DNA from: Vitis vinifera
Taxonomy: Eukaryota; Streptophyta; Magnoliopsida; Vitales; Vitaceae
Assembly: GCF_030704535.1 (NCBI RefSeq)
Contig: NC_081812.1
Location: forward strand, 3,245,501-3,309,500
Direction: 5' to 3'
Length of the DNA stretch: 64,000 nucleotides
Shown in pieces: positions 11,235 through 23,774 of the stretch. The notes beneath the pieces were generated by a model. That model ran no database searches, was not told where the DNA came from, and saw nothing but the letters and a program-made list of their open reading frames with translations. A program made the position numbers and the translations under genes. Within the stretch, counting starts at the first letter, position 1, and each line of letters begins with the position of its first letter.

Positions 11235-11500
11235 GCGCCATACCAGCCCCGTTCAGGCACCACTTGCAGCACCATTGAAAGTCCATTTTTTGGGGTTGCA
11301 ACAAGTCCATTTCAAGCGCCATACCAGCCCCGTTCAGGCACCACATGTAGCACCATTGAAAGTCCATTTTTTGGGGCTGCAACCAGTCCATTTTCAGGCG
11401 CCATACCAGCCTCATTCAGGCACCACATGCAGCACCATTGAAAGTCCATTTTCTGGGGCTGTAACCAGTCCATTTTAGGCGCCATACCAGCACCGTTTCA
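11235..11500 (+). repeat. 81-82 bp minisatellite in copia leader
   Basis: Three full tandem copies start with GCGCCATACCAGC at 11235, 11316 and 11398, and a partial fourth starts at 11479. Copies are about 90% identical by eye. The array sits in the untranslated leader between the primer-binding site and gag. On the reverse strand it makes a repetitive false ORF. Confidence 0.85.
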
Positions 11501-12645
11501 GGCATCTTTTCGCGCCGGCAAGAGGCGCCCTTTGGGAGTGCTGTTCAGGCGCTATTCGCAGCGGCTGGAAGTCACCAATGACGACTTACTTGCTGGTGAT
11601 GTTGGTAGCCGGAAGACACCCGTGAGGCTCTTTATGCCTTTGATGCAGGCGGCTCCATGGTTAGCTGGTGATGAAGCAATCCACAAGGGTGGCGGTAAAT
11701 TAGAACCTAGAGAGAGAATGGGTTCTATTAAGTGTCGGGCCATGTATTAAATGGGAAATTTGGGCCTTGGTATAAGAGGCTATTGGGCTCATTAAGCTCA
11801 ATGCATGCCAATAGCCCATTTTACAAAATTATGGGCTTTAAGTTTTGGTTCATTGAATGATGGTTAAAATTGGGCCAGTTTAGGCCCTCTTTGGCCCGAT
11901 TTGAATTTTTATTTTAATTTTATTGGGCATGGAATTGATTGTGTTTTATTTGGATTTAGGCATTCATTCATAATCTGAAACCTTTAATTTATTTTTTAAA
12001 TTATCATGTAAATTTTATACATGCAAAATAAATAATTATATATTGTTTTATATGTTTGTAGCCTAAATTAAAGTTGTATCTCTTAATGCATGCAATTATT
12101 GCCTGAATTTGAGTTAGATATATTAAAATTATATCATATAGTTTTAATGTCTAGTGAAACCATATGATTTTTTTAAATAATTAAGGAATAGCCACAACAT
12201 CCTTAATTATATAAAAATTATATATTAAGTAAATAAGGATCGCATTATGGATATTAATTGTAATTAATTATATAAATATGATGATTTTACCCCACAGGGT
12301 TTTCATTATGTTTATATAATTAATTAGGATAAAATATTAAAATTAATTTTTCCTAATTTACCCATAGGAGTTAGGAAGAATTAATTTAATAGGTTTATCA
12401 TAAAGATTATAGACAGAAAATATCAAACTATATTCGTAATAAATTTCATAATTTAATAATATAGTTTGATAAAGTCTATCATAAAGATAATTAATTTGAT
12501 TGAATTAAAGATTTAGCCCACATGCAATTTTTAATAAAATTAGATTAAATTTTAAGCATGTTCTACATTGGTAAAACATGAATTTATATTAAAGCCTCAA
12601 AATTTTTTAATAAGCTTGTAATCCTTTTGTGCAATTTTACCTAGC
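11501..12645. other. Copia untranslated leader
   Basis: This is leader sequence with no supported ORF. It is GC-richer to about 11740 and AT-rich afterwards. Short ORFs here (for example 11532-11750) show no family features. Confidence 0.5.
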
Positions 12646-13395
12646 ATATCTGATATTCGTTGTGAGGTTCCCGAACTTAGAGGAGATAAATTTAAGATAT
12701 GGAAGGAGATAATTCTTCTTCAATTAGGGTGCATGGACATAGACTATGCCATAAGGAAAGATAAACCACATAAGATCACTAATACCAGCACACTTGAAGA
12801 AATACTATTGTACGAATGCTGGGAGAAATCTAATCGGCTCAGAGTGATGTACATAAAGACAAAAATTAGTGCTGGTATACGTGGTTTGATCGAGCAACAT
12901 GAGAATGTCCGTGAATTGCTCAAGGCTATTGATGAGCAATTCGTCACTTCAGACAAAGCCTTGGCAAGCACCCTGATTATGAAGTTCACATCCCTGAAGC
13001 TCACCGGTATAAGAGGTGTATGCGAACACATCATGGAAATGAGGGACATAGTGGCTCAATTGAAGAAACTCGAGGTAGAAATGTCTGAATCCTTCTTGGT
13101 GCACTTTATCTTTAACACTCTTCCGTCTCAATAGGGACTTTTCAAAATCTTTTACAACACACATAAGGATAAGTGGTCTATCAATGAATTGATGACCATG
13201 TGTGTTCAAGAGGAAAGAAGGTTATTGATGGAACAGGGAGAAAGTGTCATGCTGGTGACGCAAAGGAAAGAAAAGAAAGGAAAATCTCATGCTAGTTAGA
13301 AAGGGAAGCAACAAATTCCTCCCAAATATGACATTAAGAAAGACGAAAAATGTTTTTTCTGTAAAAAGAAAGGACACGTGAAGAAGAAATTTCTG
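12646..13395 (+). pseudogene. Copia gag remnant
   Basis: The gag frame begins at what looks like a decayed start (ATA at 12646 where ATG is expected) with ISDIRCEVPELRGDKFK. It continues through a UBN2-type gag domain (YIKTKISAGIRG, then DEQFVTSDKALAST). TAG stops interrupt it at 13132-13134 and 13297-13299. A zinc knuckle follows (CFFCKKKGHVKKKF) whose last Cys is replaced by Phe. A 1-base shift near 13396 then moves the reading to the pol frame. Gag would form the particle and bind RNA. Confidence 0.85.
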
Positions 13396-13694
13396 AATTT
13401 CAAAAATGGCTTGAGAAGAAAGGTAACCCTACCTCATTTGTTTGTTATGAATCTAATATGGTTAATGTAAATACCAACACATGGTGGATTGATTCTGGAT
13501 CTACAATCCACATTTCAAATTCCTTGCAGGGTATGCAAAACCTAAGGAAGCCAATGACAAGTGAGCAATTCATCTTATCCGGAAACAAGATGGGCTCGCA
13601 TGTGGAAGCAATAGGGACATGTTATTTAACTTTAAATAGTGGTTTTGTTTTAGAATTGCAAAAGACCTTTTATGTACCAAGTTTTTCATGAAAC
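13396..13694 (+). pseudogene. Copia protease remnant
   Basis: The aspartic protease segment contains WWIDSGSTIHIS with the catalytic Asp-Ser-Gly (about 13488-13496). It ends at an in-frame TGA (13689-13691) where the polyprotein would have continued into LISVSRL. Family function is polyprotein cleavage. Confidence 0.8.
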
Positions 13695-15152
13695 TTGATT
13701 TCAGTTTCTAGACTTGTACCGTTTGGATATTCCTTTCATTTTTCAGAAACATCTTTCAGTTTGATTTATAAATCTGATTGTGTTGGGAATGGTATTTTGT
13801 CTGATGGTCTTTATTGCATATTCTTACAAAATGATACCACTCATAATTCATTACATGTCCAAACTGGCATTAAAAGATGTGTTGTTAATGAGGATTCCTC
13901 TACATTGTGGCATCGGAGATTAGGTCATATCTCTATAGATAGAATCAAAAGATTGGTGAATGATGGGGTACTTAGTACTCTAGATTTTATTGACTTTGAG
14001 ACTTGTGTGGACTGCATTAAGGGAAAGCAGACCAACAAGTCAAAGAGAGGTGCTACTAGGAGTTCTACCATACTAGAGATCATACATACTGATATATGTA
14101 GTCTTGACATGGACTCTCATGGTCAGAAATACTTAATCTCTTTAATAGATGATCTCTCACGATACATGTATCTCTACATACTTCATAATAAAAATGAAAC
14201 TTTAGAAGCCTTTAAAGTTTTCAAGGCAGAAGTAGAAAAACAATATGGTAAACAAATTAAGATCGTGAGATCAGATAGAGGTGGAGAATATTATGGTAGA
14301 TACTTGGAAGATGGACAATCACCTGGGCCATTCGCAAAGTTTCTTCAAGAACATGGGATTGTTGCCCAATACACCATGCCTGGTTCTCCAGACCAAAATG
14401 GTGTAGCAGAAAGAAGAAACAGAACTTTATTAGACATGGTGAGGAGTATGCTTAACAGCTCAAAACTTCCTAAATTCTTGTGGACTGAAGCACTTAAGAT
14501 AGCAATGTATATATTAAACCGAGTTCCAACCAAGGTTGTCCCAAAGATGCCATTTGAGTTATTGAAAGGTTGGAAACCGAGTTTGCGACATATGCGCATT
14601 TGGGGATGCTCGTCTGAAGTGAGAATTTATAATCCACAGGAGAAGAAACTGAACCCAAGGACTATTAGTGGGTATTTCATTGGATATGCTGAAAAGTCTA
14701 AGGAGTACAGATTTTACTGTCCATCTCACAACACTAGGATTGTGGAATCGAGAAATGCTAAATTTCTTGAATATGACTTGGTCAGTGGGAGCGATCAATT
14801 CAGAAACATAGTTTCTGATATTGATCATACAAAGTCTCAACCTTCCACTTCAAGTGATAGATTGTTTATTGTTCATAACACCCCTCAAGTACAATCGGGT
14901 GTAGAACGAACAATCACTGAAGTTCAACCAGTCGTTGAAGTTCCACAAGCTGTTGACAATATTCCAGTAGATCAAGTTGATCAGGAGTTTCCTGACACTT
15001 CTGAACAACAAATTGAACCTCATATTTCCTTAGAAGATATTGGTGCAACCTTAAGAAGGTCTACTCGAACTAAGAGGTCAGCAATTCCTAATGATTATGT
15101 AGTGTATCTACAGGAATGTGACTACAATATAGGAGCCGAAAATGATCCCTAA
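13695..15152 (+). pseudogene. Copia integrase region of pol
   Basis: This segment has an open frame of 485 codons. It has the GAG-pre-integrase zinc motif ([13 protein letters not shown] … CVDCIKGK), then the integrase core with the D,D,E set: [16 protein letters not shown] and NGVAERRNR. The copia linker IWGCSSEV … [16 protein letters not shown] follows. It stops at TAA (15150-15152) just before reverse transcriptase, in the same frame as the flanking segments, so the break is a point mutation. Confidence 0.9.
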
Positions 15153-15167
15153 TTTTTTTCACAAGCC

Positions 15168-16133
15168 ATGAGTTGTAAAGAATCAGAATTGTGGTACAAT
15201 GCCATGAAGAATGAGATGAGTTCCATGAAGTGCAACGATGTTTGGGACCTTGTTGAGTTGCCTAATGGTGTAAAAACCATTGGTTGTAAATGGGTTTTTA
15301 AGACAAAGAAAGACTCATTAGGCAACATTGAGAGATACAAGGCCAGACTTGTTGCAAAGGGGTTCACTCAGAAAGAAGGAATCGATTACACGAAAACGTT
15401 TTCTCCTGTATCTAAGAAAGATTCCTTACGCATTATATTGGCATTAGTAGCCCACTTTGATTTGGAATTGCAACAAATGGATGTGAAAACAACATTTCTT
15501 AATGGAGAGCTAGAGGAGGAGGTTTACATGAAACAACCTGAAGGATTCCCCTCTAGTGATGGTGAGAAATTGGTTTGTAAACTTAATAAATCCATATACG
15601 GTTTAAAACAAGCATCCCGCCAATGGTATTTAAAATTCCATAACATAATTTCTTCATTTGGTTTTGAAGAAAATGTTATGGATCAATGCATATACCTTAA
15701 GGTCAGTGGGAGTAAAGTTTGTTTTCTTGTTTTATACGTGGATGACATCTTACTTGCAACCAATGATAAGGGTTTACTTCATGAGATGAAACAATTATTC
15801 TCTAAAAATTTCGACATGAAGGATATGGGTGAGACATCTTATGTCATTGGCATTAAGATCCATAGAGACAGATTTCAAGGTATCTTAGGTTTGTCTCAAG
15901 AGACCTATATCAATAAAGTTTTAAAGAGATTTCGGATGAAGAATTGTTCACCTAGTGTTTCTCCTATAGTGCAGGGTGATAGGTTCAATCTGGACCAATG
16001 CCCGAAAAACGATCTTGAGAGGGAACAAATGAAGAACATTCCATATGCTTCTGCAGTTGGAAGTCTGATGTATGCTCAGGTCTGCACAAGGCCTGACATT
16101 ACATTTGCTGTTGGAATGTTAGGACGATATTAG
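15168..16133 (+). pseudogene. Copia reverse transcriptase region
   Basis: A 321-codon stretch holds the RT fingers (CKWVFKTKKD … YKARLVAKGFTQ), the DVKTTFLNG motif (usually DVKTAFLNG), YGLKQASRQW and the catalytic LVLYVDDILLA with an intact YVDD box (about 15735-15746). It ends in a TAG at 16131-16133 after the CTRPDITFAVG motif. It would copy element RNA into DNA if the polyprotein were whole. Confidence 0.9.
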
Positions 16134-16172
16134 AGTAACCCGGGTAAGGACCACTGGAAAGCTGCAAAGAAA

Positions 16173-16715
16173 GTGATGAGATATCTTCAAGGAACCAAAG
16201 ATTACAAGCTTATGTTCAGACAGACAAGTAATTTAGAGGTTGTTGGCTACTCAGATTCAGACTTTGCTGGTTGTGTCGATTCACGTAAATCAACATCTGG
16301 ATACATTTTTATATTGGTCGATGGAGCTATATCTTGGAAGAGCGTTAAGCAGACCATGACTGCTACTTCTACTATGGAAGCTGAGTTCATATCTTGTTTT
16401 GAGGCTACTTCACATGGTGTATGGCTTAAGAGTTTCATTTCCGGGCTTAGAGTTATGGATTCAATATCTAGGCCATTGAGTATATATTGCGACAATTTAG
16501 CTGCAGTCTTTATGGCGAAGAACAATAAAAGTGGAAGTCGAAGCAAACACATCGACATTAAGTATCTAGCCATAAGAGAACGTGTTAAAGAAAAGAAAGT
16601 AGTTATTGAGCACATTAGCACTGAATTGATGATCGCTGATCCTTTTACTAAGGGCATGCCACCATTGAAATTCAAGGATCATGTAGTGAACATAGGACTT
16701 AGTTCCCTTATGTAG
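16173..16715 (+). pseudogene. Copia RNase H region
   Basis: It continues the pol frame to the natural terminator with GYSDSDFAGCVDSRKSTSGY, the ATSTMEAEFIS motif and YCDNLAAVFMAKNN, ending MPPLKFKDHV. The RNase H acidic residues (SDSD, E in EAE, CDN) are all visible. Confidence 0.9.
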
Positions 16716-17004
16716 TTTCTATTGTACAAACTCTTATTATGATGTTTTCTCATATTGATGTGCACTTTTATTTAATTTTGAGAAAATTCAACTTCATTGG
16801 ACCAAGAATGAACATAGGGTTTATTCATTAAATAATATTGCCACATAAAATATGATGTTAAGAAATGAGTACACTGTAATACATGGAAGGTAATACTCGT
16901 TAAATAGAGGACTTATCGCCATGATTCATGTATTTGTTACTTAATGGGACAATTGATGGACTGAATTAGGACATTAGGTTAAAGATGTGGACCAAGTGGG
17001 AGAA

Positions 17005-17389
17005 TGTAAGCTGAATACACGTTCACACATTCTCACTTCATGATGTGGTCCAGCACTTTGACCACGTCCTCCACCATTTCTTTTCTGTTGCGGTTAAGGA
17101 GCACATTCCAGCAACTGCTCAACGTGGTGGCAAGAACAATGTGGTATGATGCAACCCACGGTTATAAAGATTTTAAAAAGAAAAATGGTCCTGAACTCGT
17201 CTGCTGTTTTTATCTTCAGAAACACCATCTAAACAAAGGGAGATCAGAGTTTGGAAATCAAGTTTTTGAAACCGATGGCTGGAGGTAAGTAGACTATTCT
17301 TAGTCTTTTTCAGTTTTGATTCATGTTGCAAATTCATTGGAATCATATATATATATATATATATATATATAGCATGTAAACAACTTACA
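17005..17389 (+). repeat. 3' LTR of copia element (385 bp)
   Basis: TGTAAG…CTTACA, preceded by the purine tract AGTGGGAGAA. It differs from the 5' LTR mainly by a longer (AT)n run at 17346-17371 and a 6-bp deletion. GAAAC (17390-17394) follows. Confidence 0.93.
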
Positions 17390-17593
17390 GAAACCTCACC
17401 AAGCTGTAGATGCATTAGAGGCCCATATTTCTTGGCCATTTCTCTCAGCAGGCGATGAGGTAGGGTGCTGACCAGGTTGTGCATGTGGCAACAACATGAT
17501 TGAGTCGTTGGCGTTGGACCTCCTCACTTTCTTGAACAACATGATTGAAAAGAGAAGAAAGGCAAAGAGGGTAGAAGAGGAGGGAAACTCCAT
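17390..17593 (-). pseudogene. CYP71 pseudogene, 5' part of exon 1
   Basis: Start codon at 17593 (minus) with the membrane anchor MEFPSSSTLFAFLLFSIMLF, matching the start of the intact CYP71. A deletion then removes the basic/proline-rich hinge (PPGP) and shifts the frame. The homologous reading resumes as [20 protein letters not shown] and MHLQLGEVS up to the copia insertion. The gene continues at 10600. Without the hinge and with the frame broken it was non-functional even apart from the copia insertion. Confidence 0.88.
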
Positions 17594-19086
17594 GAGTAGG
17601 ATGAAGAGAATGTAGCAGTGAGGGTAATGCTTGTGGTTTAATTTCTTCCCAGAAATGTATTCAACTTATACCAGTTTCAAGCTAATTTAAGTTGCCATCT
17701 TTGACTTGCAGCAGTGCAAATCACCAATATATTTTCTCCGGATGGGCTTGTAAGTTTTTTGAATGGCAGCCAACATATTTTATGAACTCCAATCTTTAAC
17801 ATCGTCCTTGGTGTGTATTGATCTGGAAATGGATAGCGAAAATGAATGGATTTGCCTTTGAATTGAATCACATTTTTCTCATTTTAATACAACATTCTAG
17901 ACTAGTCAAATGGATTTGTCAACTTTGCTTAATCATGCAGATATGCAATTATTTCATAGACTTCTTTTCGTTAATAGCTAGCTTTGAAGTTATTAATCAT
18001 GCATTCAAATTTGTCCTAAATTATATATATAGCCCATGACATTGTGTTGCATACTAGAACTGCATGGTTCAAACCCTCCTGATGTAGGCAATCTAGAAAC
18101 CATTTTTAAAATCCAAATGAGTTGCTGCCATCCTCGGCGTTGGTGATTATACTTGAAACAATAGTCCAAGAAGAGTGATAACATGTCATTTTCACAGGTG
18201 AATGTGGTGGCAGAAAGTCAGTATTCTACTTGGTATACGACTGAAAATCCATCATAATAATCAAGTGTGGCAGCCCAAATACAAATAAAAAAAAAGACAC
18301 CAATGCATTAGACTAAACCCCACCAGAAAAAAACTAATGAAAACAAAGACTTTCCTCAGATTTTTAGGGGGATAAAAAAGGGGAAATTGTCAGTTTCTTT
18401 GTCTGTATATCCTGCACTGGGGCGCCGACAACCATCAACATCATTTGATTTCATATAGTTTTAACATATTTAAAGAAATCCTAGCTGATTTGTTTTTGGG
18501 TGAAAAGCTTACGGCCGCGAACTTGAGCCCTTGTGCAGGGTGGAGCATAAAATATGCCTCCGAGAGGCGGTTTTAATCGGGACAAATTTAAAAAATGTAA
18601 CTATGAAATTTTAAATATTGATAAATCAATGGTTTGTAATGCCCGAAACTCAATTTCAGGGATAAAAGCACAATTTAAAAATAAAGAAAAAAATTAGAAG
18701 ATGGTAGAAAAGTTTTTCATATTTAAGAGTTTTAGGTATAAAATAGATTTCATGACTTTTCTATAAAGCAATCTTTTTTCACATAGATTAGAGTGATCAA
18801 AGAATGTAGAGTTGAAAATTTGAAACCTTTAAGAGTTTTAAGATCTATTTTTATAGATACAAAATGAGCCTTTTTTGAGTCATTTCCACTTTAAGTCTCT
18901 GAACTTGAGGTTTGAAATGGTTGTCATACCCTTAGATTACCTTAAAGTGGGGGGTTTTGGGGAATAATAAAATGGTTTAAAAGCCAATTTTCAACTCTAA
19001 TGCAGGAGTTTATTTGGTTCCGCAAGAGGTGTCTATTTGTTTCGTACATCCAGTGATTGTAACATCTTATACCAGATAGGGAAAAA
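17594..19086. other. Intergenic, 5' side of CYP71 pseudogene
   Basis: AT-rich sequence with no supported coding frame, RNA gene or named repeat. It should include the dead promoter of the minus-strand pseudogene. Confidence 0.45.
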
Positions 19087-19524
19087 AGTTCTTAAAAAAC
19101 GACAATAAAGAATAATAATAGGAAGAAAAAAATAAAAGGATGAAAATAAAATACATAACAATTTATTTAGTTCAGTCTCAAGCCTACATTGACAAGTGAA
19201 GATGAAAAAGAACTTCCATTATTATTGAAAGAGATTATAACCTTAGAGTTCTCAAATCCCAAAGTCCCAATTTATATCCAAAAAGAGACTCGCTATTTTG
19301 GTAAAAATCTCTTCCCATATTTTTTTCCTAATTACAAAGAAAGATTCCACATGGGAAACTAAGTGTATAATTGTCAAAGATGTCTTTTCCTAAAAAAAGA
19401 TCTCATAATAGGATATTTCGTTTATAATAATAGGAAACCCACTTATAAGAATAGCTTTTATTAGGAAACTATCAATAACTTTTCAATTGACTCAAAAAAA
19501 AAGAATTTGAAACACTTTCCAACA
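19087..19524 (-). repeat. 3' LTR (minus) of nested-in copia element
   Basis: It aligns along its length with 39791-40223 (shared blocks around the Pro-rich-looking TTATTATTGAA and GGAAACTATCAATAAC). The inner edge is TGTTGG on the minus strand, preceded by a purine tract (complement of 19525-19540). It is noticeably more diverged than the LTRs of the copia at 10601. Confidence 0.85.
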
Positions 19525-19672
19525 ATCTTCACCTTGGCTTAAATTTCCAAGATTCAAACAAACTCAAAATTCTTCCATGTTACTTTATTTCCACACCCCA
19601 AAAGGGCCTTTAGATATTACTAACACCAATTAAGTCCAAGTAATGTTTAATTTAATTGTAGAAACAAACTTA

Positions 19673-19956
19673 GAAGGTGTTTGTTTTTTTAGCTTTTTGT
19701 TAAAAACAATTTGCTTTCAGACTTTCAGTTGTTTGTTTTTCTACATTTTTATGACTTATTATAAAATTTTTGCTGAATAGAAAAAGCCAAAATATTTGGC
19801 TTTTTTAAAATAGAAAAAACAACATGTTGATTTTTCTTTACTTTTGAATGCTTAATAGAAATAAAATATTACAAAAACAACAATATAATACTTAACACTA
19901 TTAAGCATTAAAGTTCTATTTAGAATTAAGTAAAAAAAAAAAAATCAAACACCACC
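19673..19956. mobile_element. Tourist-like MITE (284 bp) inside copia
   Basis: The tips are GAAGGTGTTTG and CAAACACCACC, which are 9/11 complementary. It is flanked by TTA at 19670-19672 and 19957-19959. It splits the copia reading between DNPIDMMI (right side, minus) and KFVSTIK (left side), so the insertion point is confirmed by protein homology. It is non-coding and AT-rich. Confidence 0.82.
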
Positions 19957-20152
19957 TTAATCATCATATCTATAGGATTGTCCATTGTAGGGATTTTTTT
20001 CATTGCAATAGCACCTTATGCAATCACATCCCTAATACAATGCATTATGACATCAATATGTTTGGTCCTCTCATGGAACATTTGATTTTTAGTCAAATGT
20101 ACGACACTTTGTCGATCACAATACACAATAGTCAACTCCTATTGTAAGCCCA
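19957..20152 (-). pseudogene. Copia RNase H, C-terminal fragment
   Basis: On the minus strand it reads ELTIVYCDRQSVVHLTKNQ and FHERTKHIDV, the end of a copia RNase H, then KIPTMDNPIDMMI up to the MITE. The upstream half lies beyond the CACTA element at 32620. Confidence 0.88.
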
Positions 20153-20164
20153 CACTACAAGGAA

Positions 20165-20730
20165 AATGTAAAAAGATGACGTTTTTTAAGCATCAAGATA
20201 GATATAAGATGACGCTTTCCAAAAGCATCATATCTTAGACTGACATCCTATGAATTTCCAATTGTTGATGCTTTTCAAAAGCGCCATATTCTTTGGCGGT
20301 TAACCATGACGCTCATAGAAAACGTCATTATTCTAAACCTTGGCGCTCTATAAGTGTCATTGTAGGTCTGCAATTTCATTCATCTCAATATTGACACTCG
20401 ATAAAGCGTCATTGTATAGGTAGGAGCAACATCGAGACTCATGATAAGTGTCATCTTATAGCATTTTTCAACCTTGACGCTCAAAAAAAGCATCATGTTC
20501 TTAAATCCTCAACCTTGATGCTTATGATAAGTGTCATCTTATAGCAATTTTCAACCTTGACGCTCAAGAAAAGCATCATGTTCTTAAATCCTCAACCTTG
20601 ATGCTTATGAAAAACGTCATTGTATATTTTAAAGTGACGTTGACACTCATAATAAGTGTCATCTTCTGCCTTTATTATCCTATGAGAACAAAGCATGACA
20701 CGCTTTAAAAAAGTGTCATCTTATCTCATT
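20165..20730. repeat. CACTA left subterminal repeats
   Basis: Many variants of a GACGCT / AGCGTC-type motif occur in both orientations (for example TTGACGCTCA, AAGCATCATG, AAGTGTCATC). A roughly 75-bp block is also repeated directly around 20450-20600. In this superfamily such arrays bind the element's own DNA-binding protein. Confidence 0.8.
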
Positions 20731-23700
20731 CGAAATTTTAATAACCCATAAAAGTCCTAATTATGCCCTGTTTTATAATTTTTCACAAACAATGAATGAG
20801 TAATAAAAAGTTAATTTAAGAAAGTCCTAAGAGAAAAAGTACTAATTGTGGTGTTTCTCTTTCACTATTAAAATTTACTAATAAACAGACATAATTAAAT
20901 ATGAATTTGCTTAACATTAAATTTAGTTGCAATTGTTCAAAAAACTAAAAAATTTACAACTTCTTTTTCAACTTTGAGTTGTTCATAGTCTTTTGTTGCA
21001 TCTAGTTCTACATCATCTTTCTTCAAAATGCATAAGGATGGTTACAAGTCACGTTCTAGATGCTCAACCTGCAAAAATAATTGAGAGGTTACATATAATT
21101 AATATTGACAAATAGTAAAATAAAAAAAACAACTCTATAAATGAAATGTGTATATATCAATTTTTTAAATTTCCAAGATATATTTCTTCCACTGCAATAA
21201 ATTTTAACATGTTGGAAGAACTAAACAAACCCTAATAATTTTGTTACACCAAATTTCTAAATATTCCTTGAACTCTTGTTATGTGTTTAAGAAAGCAATC
21301 AATAAACCACTTTCTAGTGTTTTCCCAAATGTAATATTTGATTTTGTCTAACTTGGGTTGAATGCAATAATTAATTTTGTCGAACTCATATTATCATTCA
21401 TATTGTAATCATGAGTGAATGATGACTTGCACCCATGGTTATCAAAATATGTTCTAAGTATATCTAACTTGGGTTGAATGTAATAATTAATTTTTTTCAA
21501 CTGATGTTATCATTCATGTTGTAACCATGAATGGATGATGACTTCCACCTATGATTATCAAAATACGCTATCAACATATTGGGTCTTGCCATAAGTCCAA
21601 GTAGGTCTTAAATTTAAAGCATGTATACACTTAATCATTTTCATAGACTAACTTATTATGGATAGAATTAAACCAATTAAATAACTAGGTTAGGTGGTTT
21701 CCCTTCATCAATGAAGATGGTATATCCATGTGGTTGCCTTCTTCCCTAATTAGGCATTACTATGAATTACAATTAGCTAAATGACCCATTGTTCATCAAC
21801 TATCTCCATTATATAATGGTCTTTTAGCCCTTCTACCCAATTGGCCTTTACAAGTCATCAATTATATGTATAAACAAATGTCTGTAACTCTTAAAAAACT
21901 CAAAAAAAAGAAAAGTCTTGATCTTAGTGACTATTTTGGTATGATTTATATCTTATATATGAAACTTCAACCATTAACATCTTTTCATCCTTCTTATAGG
22001 TCTTACAAGACACTGGATGTTTTGCAAAGGAAGTAAGTAAGGAATTAAAAGGAAAAAACTATAAGTCTGAAATTTTTTGAAATTATAGGTTAAAATATCT
22101 ATGTTCTTCCTACTGTTAATATCTATTATACATGAAATTTACAATTTATTGGTTCTATCTATTTAACCAATTAATGTAGTTGGTATGAAGTATAATGTCA
22201 AGAGAAGAGCTAGCTTGCATGGGTACATTAACATCTAATCATGTGAGGATATCTATTATCCTAAGTATACATCTTAAATATGAAACTTACATGAAATGAT
22301 TTTGTAAACATGGAATTTATTCATAAAACTAACAATAACCTAAGCATCTTACCTCAATATTCTTTTATGAAAATTTTCAACTATTCCAGGGAGTCCTTCA
22401 TGTCATTGAACATGTTTAGGTCTGGATAAGCAAGAGTAGTAGTGACGTACTTAAGAGAATGACCTATTTCTTTCAGTACAACTTGAAGAATATACAATAA
22501 ACAATTTAGCAACAAAATTAGATTCTTAAAAGTTTTAACACATTAAATTCAATAAGCTCATTAATTTCAAAGAAGGTTGGTAGCCAAAGGTAGTAGAATA
22601 ATTGAGATAAAGAAACTAGGAATGAAGAAAAATTAATTTTAGGTAAAACATTATAATTAAATTGATATTTTGACTTGACATGTTATGAATCCATGAAAAA
22701 TAATACATTGGCAATACTTAATTGATTAAAAGAGTAAAATAACACCAAATATAGCAAAAAACTACATGATATGGACAAATGGTTTATTTTTGTAACAGTC
22801 ATCAACAGACTAAACTTAAAAGGGCCTTGGTGGAGGAAAAAACTATTATGTCAAAATGACTAGTTTCTTTCCTTAGAATTGCATTTAGATTGAGGAGCTA
22901 TTATTCAAGTTGATACCCTATTTTAGACAACGAGGCTTTGGAGGCCTATTTAGGAAAAAGGAGGTGCTTTTTTTTTTTTTTTTTTTCTTTTTCCTTAGGC
23001 TTATTTGTAAGAAGTCTTAATCTAATTTCCTATTTTTTTAATGTCAAAGAAAATATAAGTATAAGATATTTTAAACTTTAAGCCCATTAGTTTAGGAGGA
23101 TGCCTCTACAAATTTAGATTAAAAAAAGTTATATAGCAAGTGATCTTAAGGATCTAAAATGGTTTTTTTTAGGATAGACATATTCCTAATGCATGCACAT
23201 GTAATGAGACTAAAGACTTTACTAAAAAGAGTATGAAAATGCATGAATTTTCGTACCATTACAACACTAGGATTTCTACAAATCCAACTAATAAGGATGT
23301 ATACAGGAAATACACAAAGGGTGTGACACCTACCATGTCTACTAGGCTTCACCTCTCAATTTGCCAATTACACATCCATCAAAATAGAGCAACCATTGGA
23401 TGATCCATATTGAAGACACTTCCAACTAGGAGTACCAAGATATATATTAACAAATCATGACTAAGAATAAATTATAAAATTAACATTAACAAAATATTCA
23501 CTAGATCTTTAGAATAATATGAAGTTATATTAGAATATAGGTCATATAAGGTACCTTCAAGCAAGAGTAATGATTAATTGAGTCATTAACATAACCCAAT
23601 TTGAGCGAACTTCATTAATTTCCATTTCACTATATGTTTTTCTCCCATTAAACTGAAATGGAATAACATACATCTTCACTAAGTTGAATTGGAAAATCAA

Positions 23701-23774
23701 GTGCTATAGTAAAATGACCAACCATATGAATTGCATTGCATACAAACCTTTGATGTTAGTTGGTTTGGATTAGC
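20731..23774. other. CACTA interior, no gene recognised
   Basis: Three kilobases between the left subterminal repeats and the protease exons. It includes a duplicated stretch near 21350-21550 (two copies of a TAATTAATTTTGTCGAACT-like block with GAATGATGACTTGCACC) and a T-run at 22971-22986. No coding frame was recognised. Confidence 0.45.

Larger units (their letters stand above)
10601..17389 (+). mobile_element. Complete copia-type LTR retrotransposon inserted in CYP71 exon
   Basis: This 6.8-kb element has LTRs at 10601-10977 and 17005-17389, both beginning TGTAAG and ending CTTACA. A primer-binding site TGGTATCAGAGC follows the left LTR, and a purine tract (AGTGGGAGAA) precedes the right one. 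Coding order is gag, protease, integrase, reverse transcriptase, RNase H, which defines copia. A GAAAC duplication flanks it. The polyprotein carries at least five in-frame stops and one frameshift, so it is not autonomous now. By eye the LTRs differ by roughly a dozen substitutions, a 6-bp indel and an (AT)n length change, suggesting fairly recent insertion. Confidence 0.93.

Noticed and set aside
11134..11415. 93-codon minus-strand ORF with a repeated WLQPQKMDFQW motif
   Set aside because: It is the reverse reading of the 81-bp minisatellite in the copia leader.
13695..16715. Integrase/RT/RNase H as a possible endogenous virus
   Set aside because: Domain order, LTRs, primer site and target duplication are those of a copia retrotransposon. 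There is no movement or coat protein and no pararetroviral feature.
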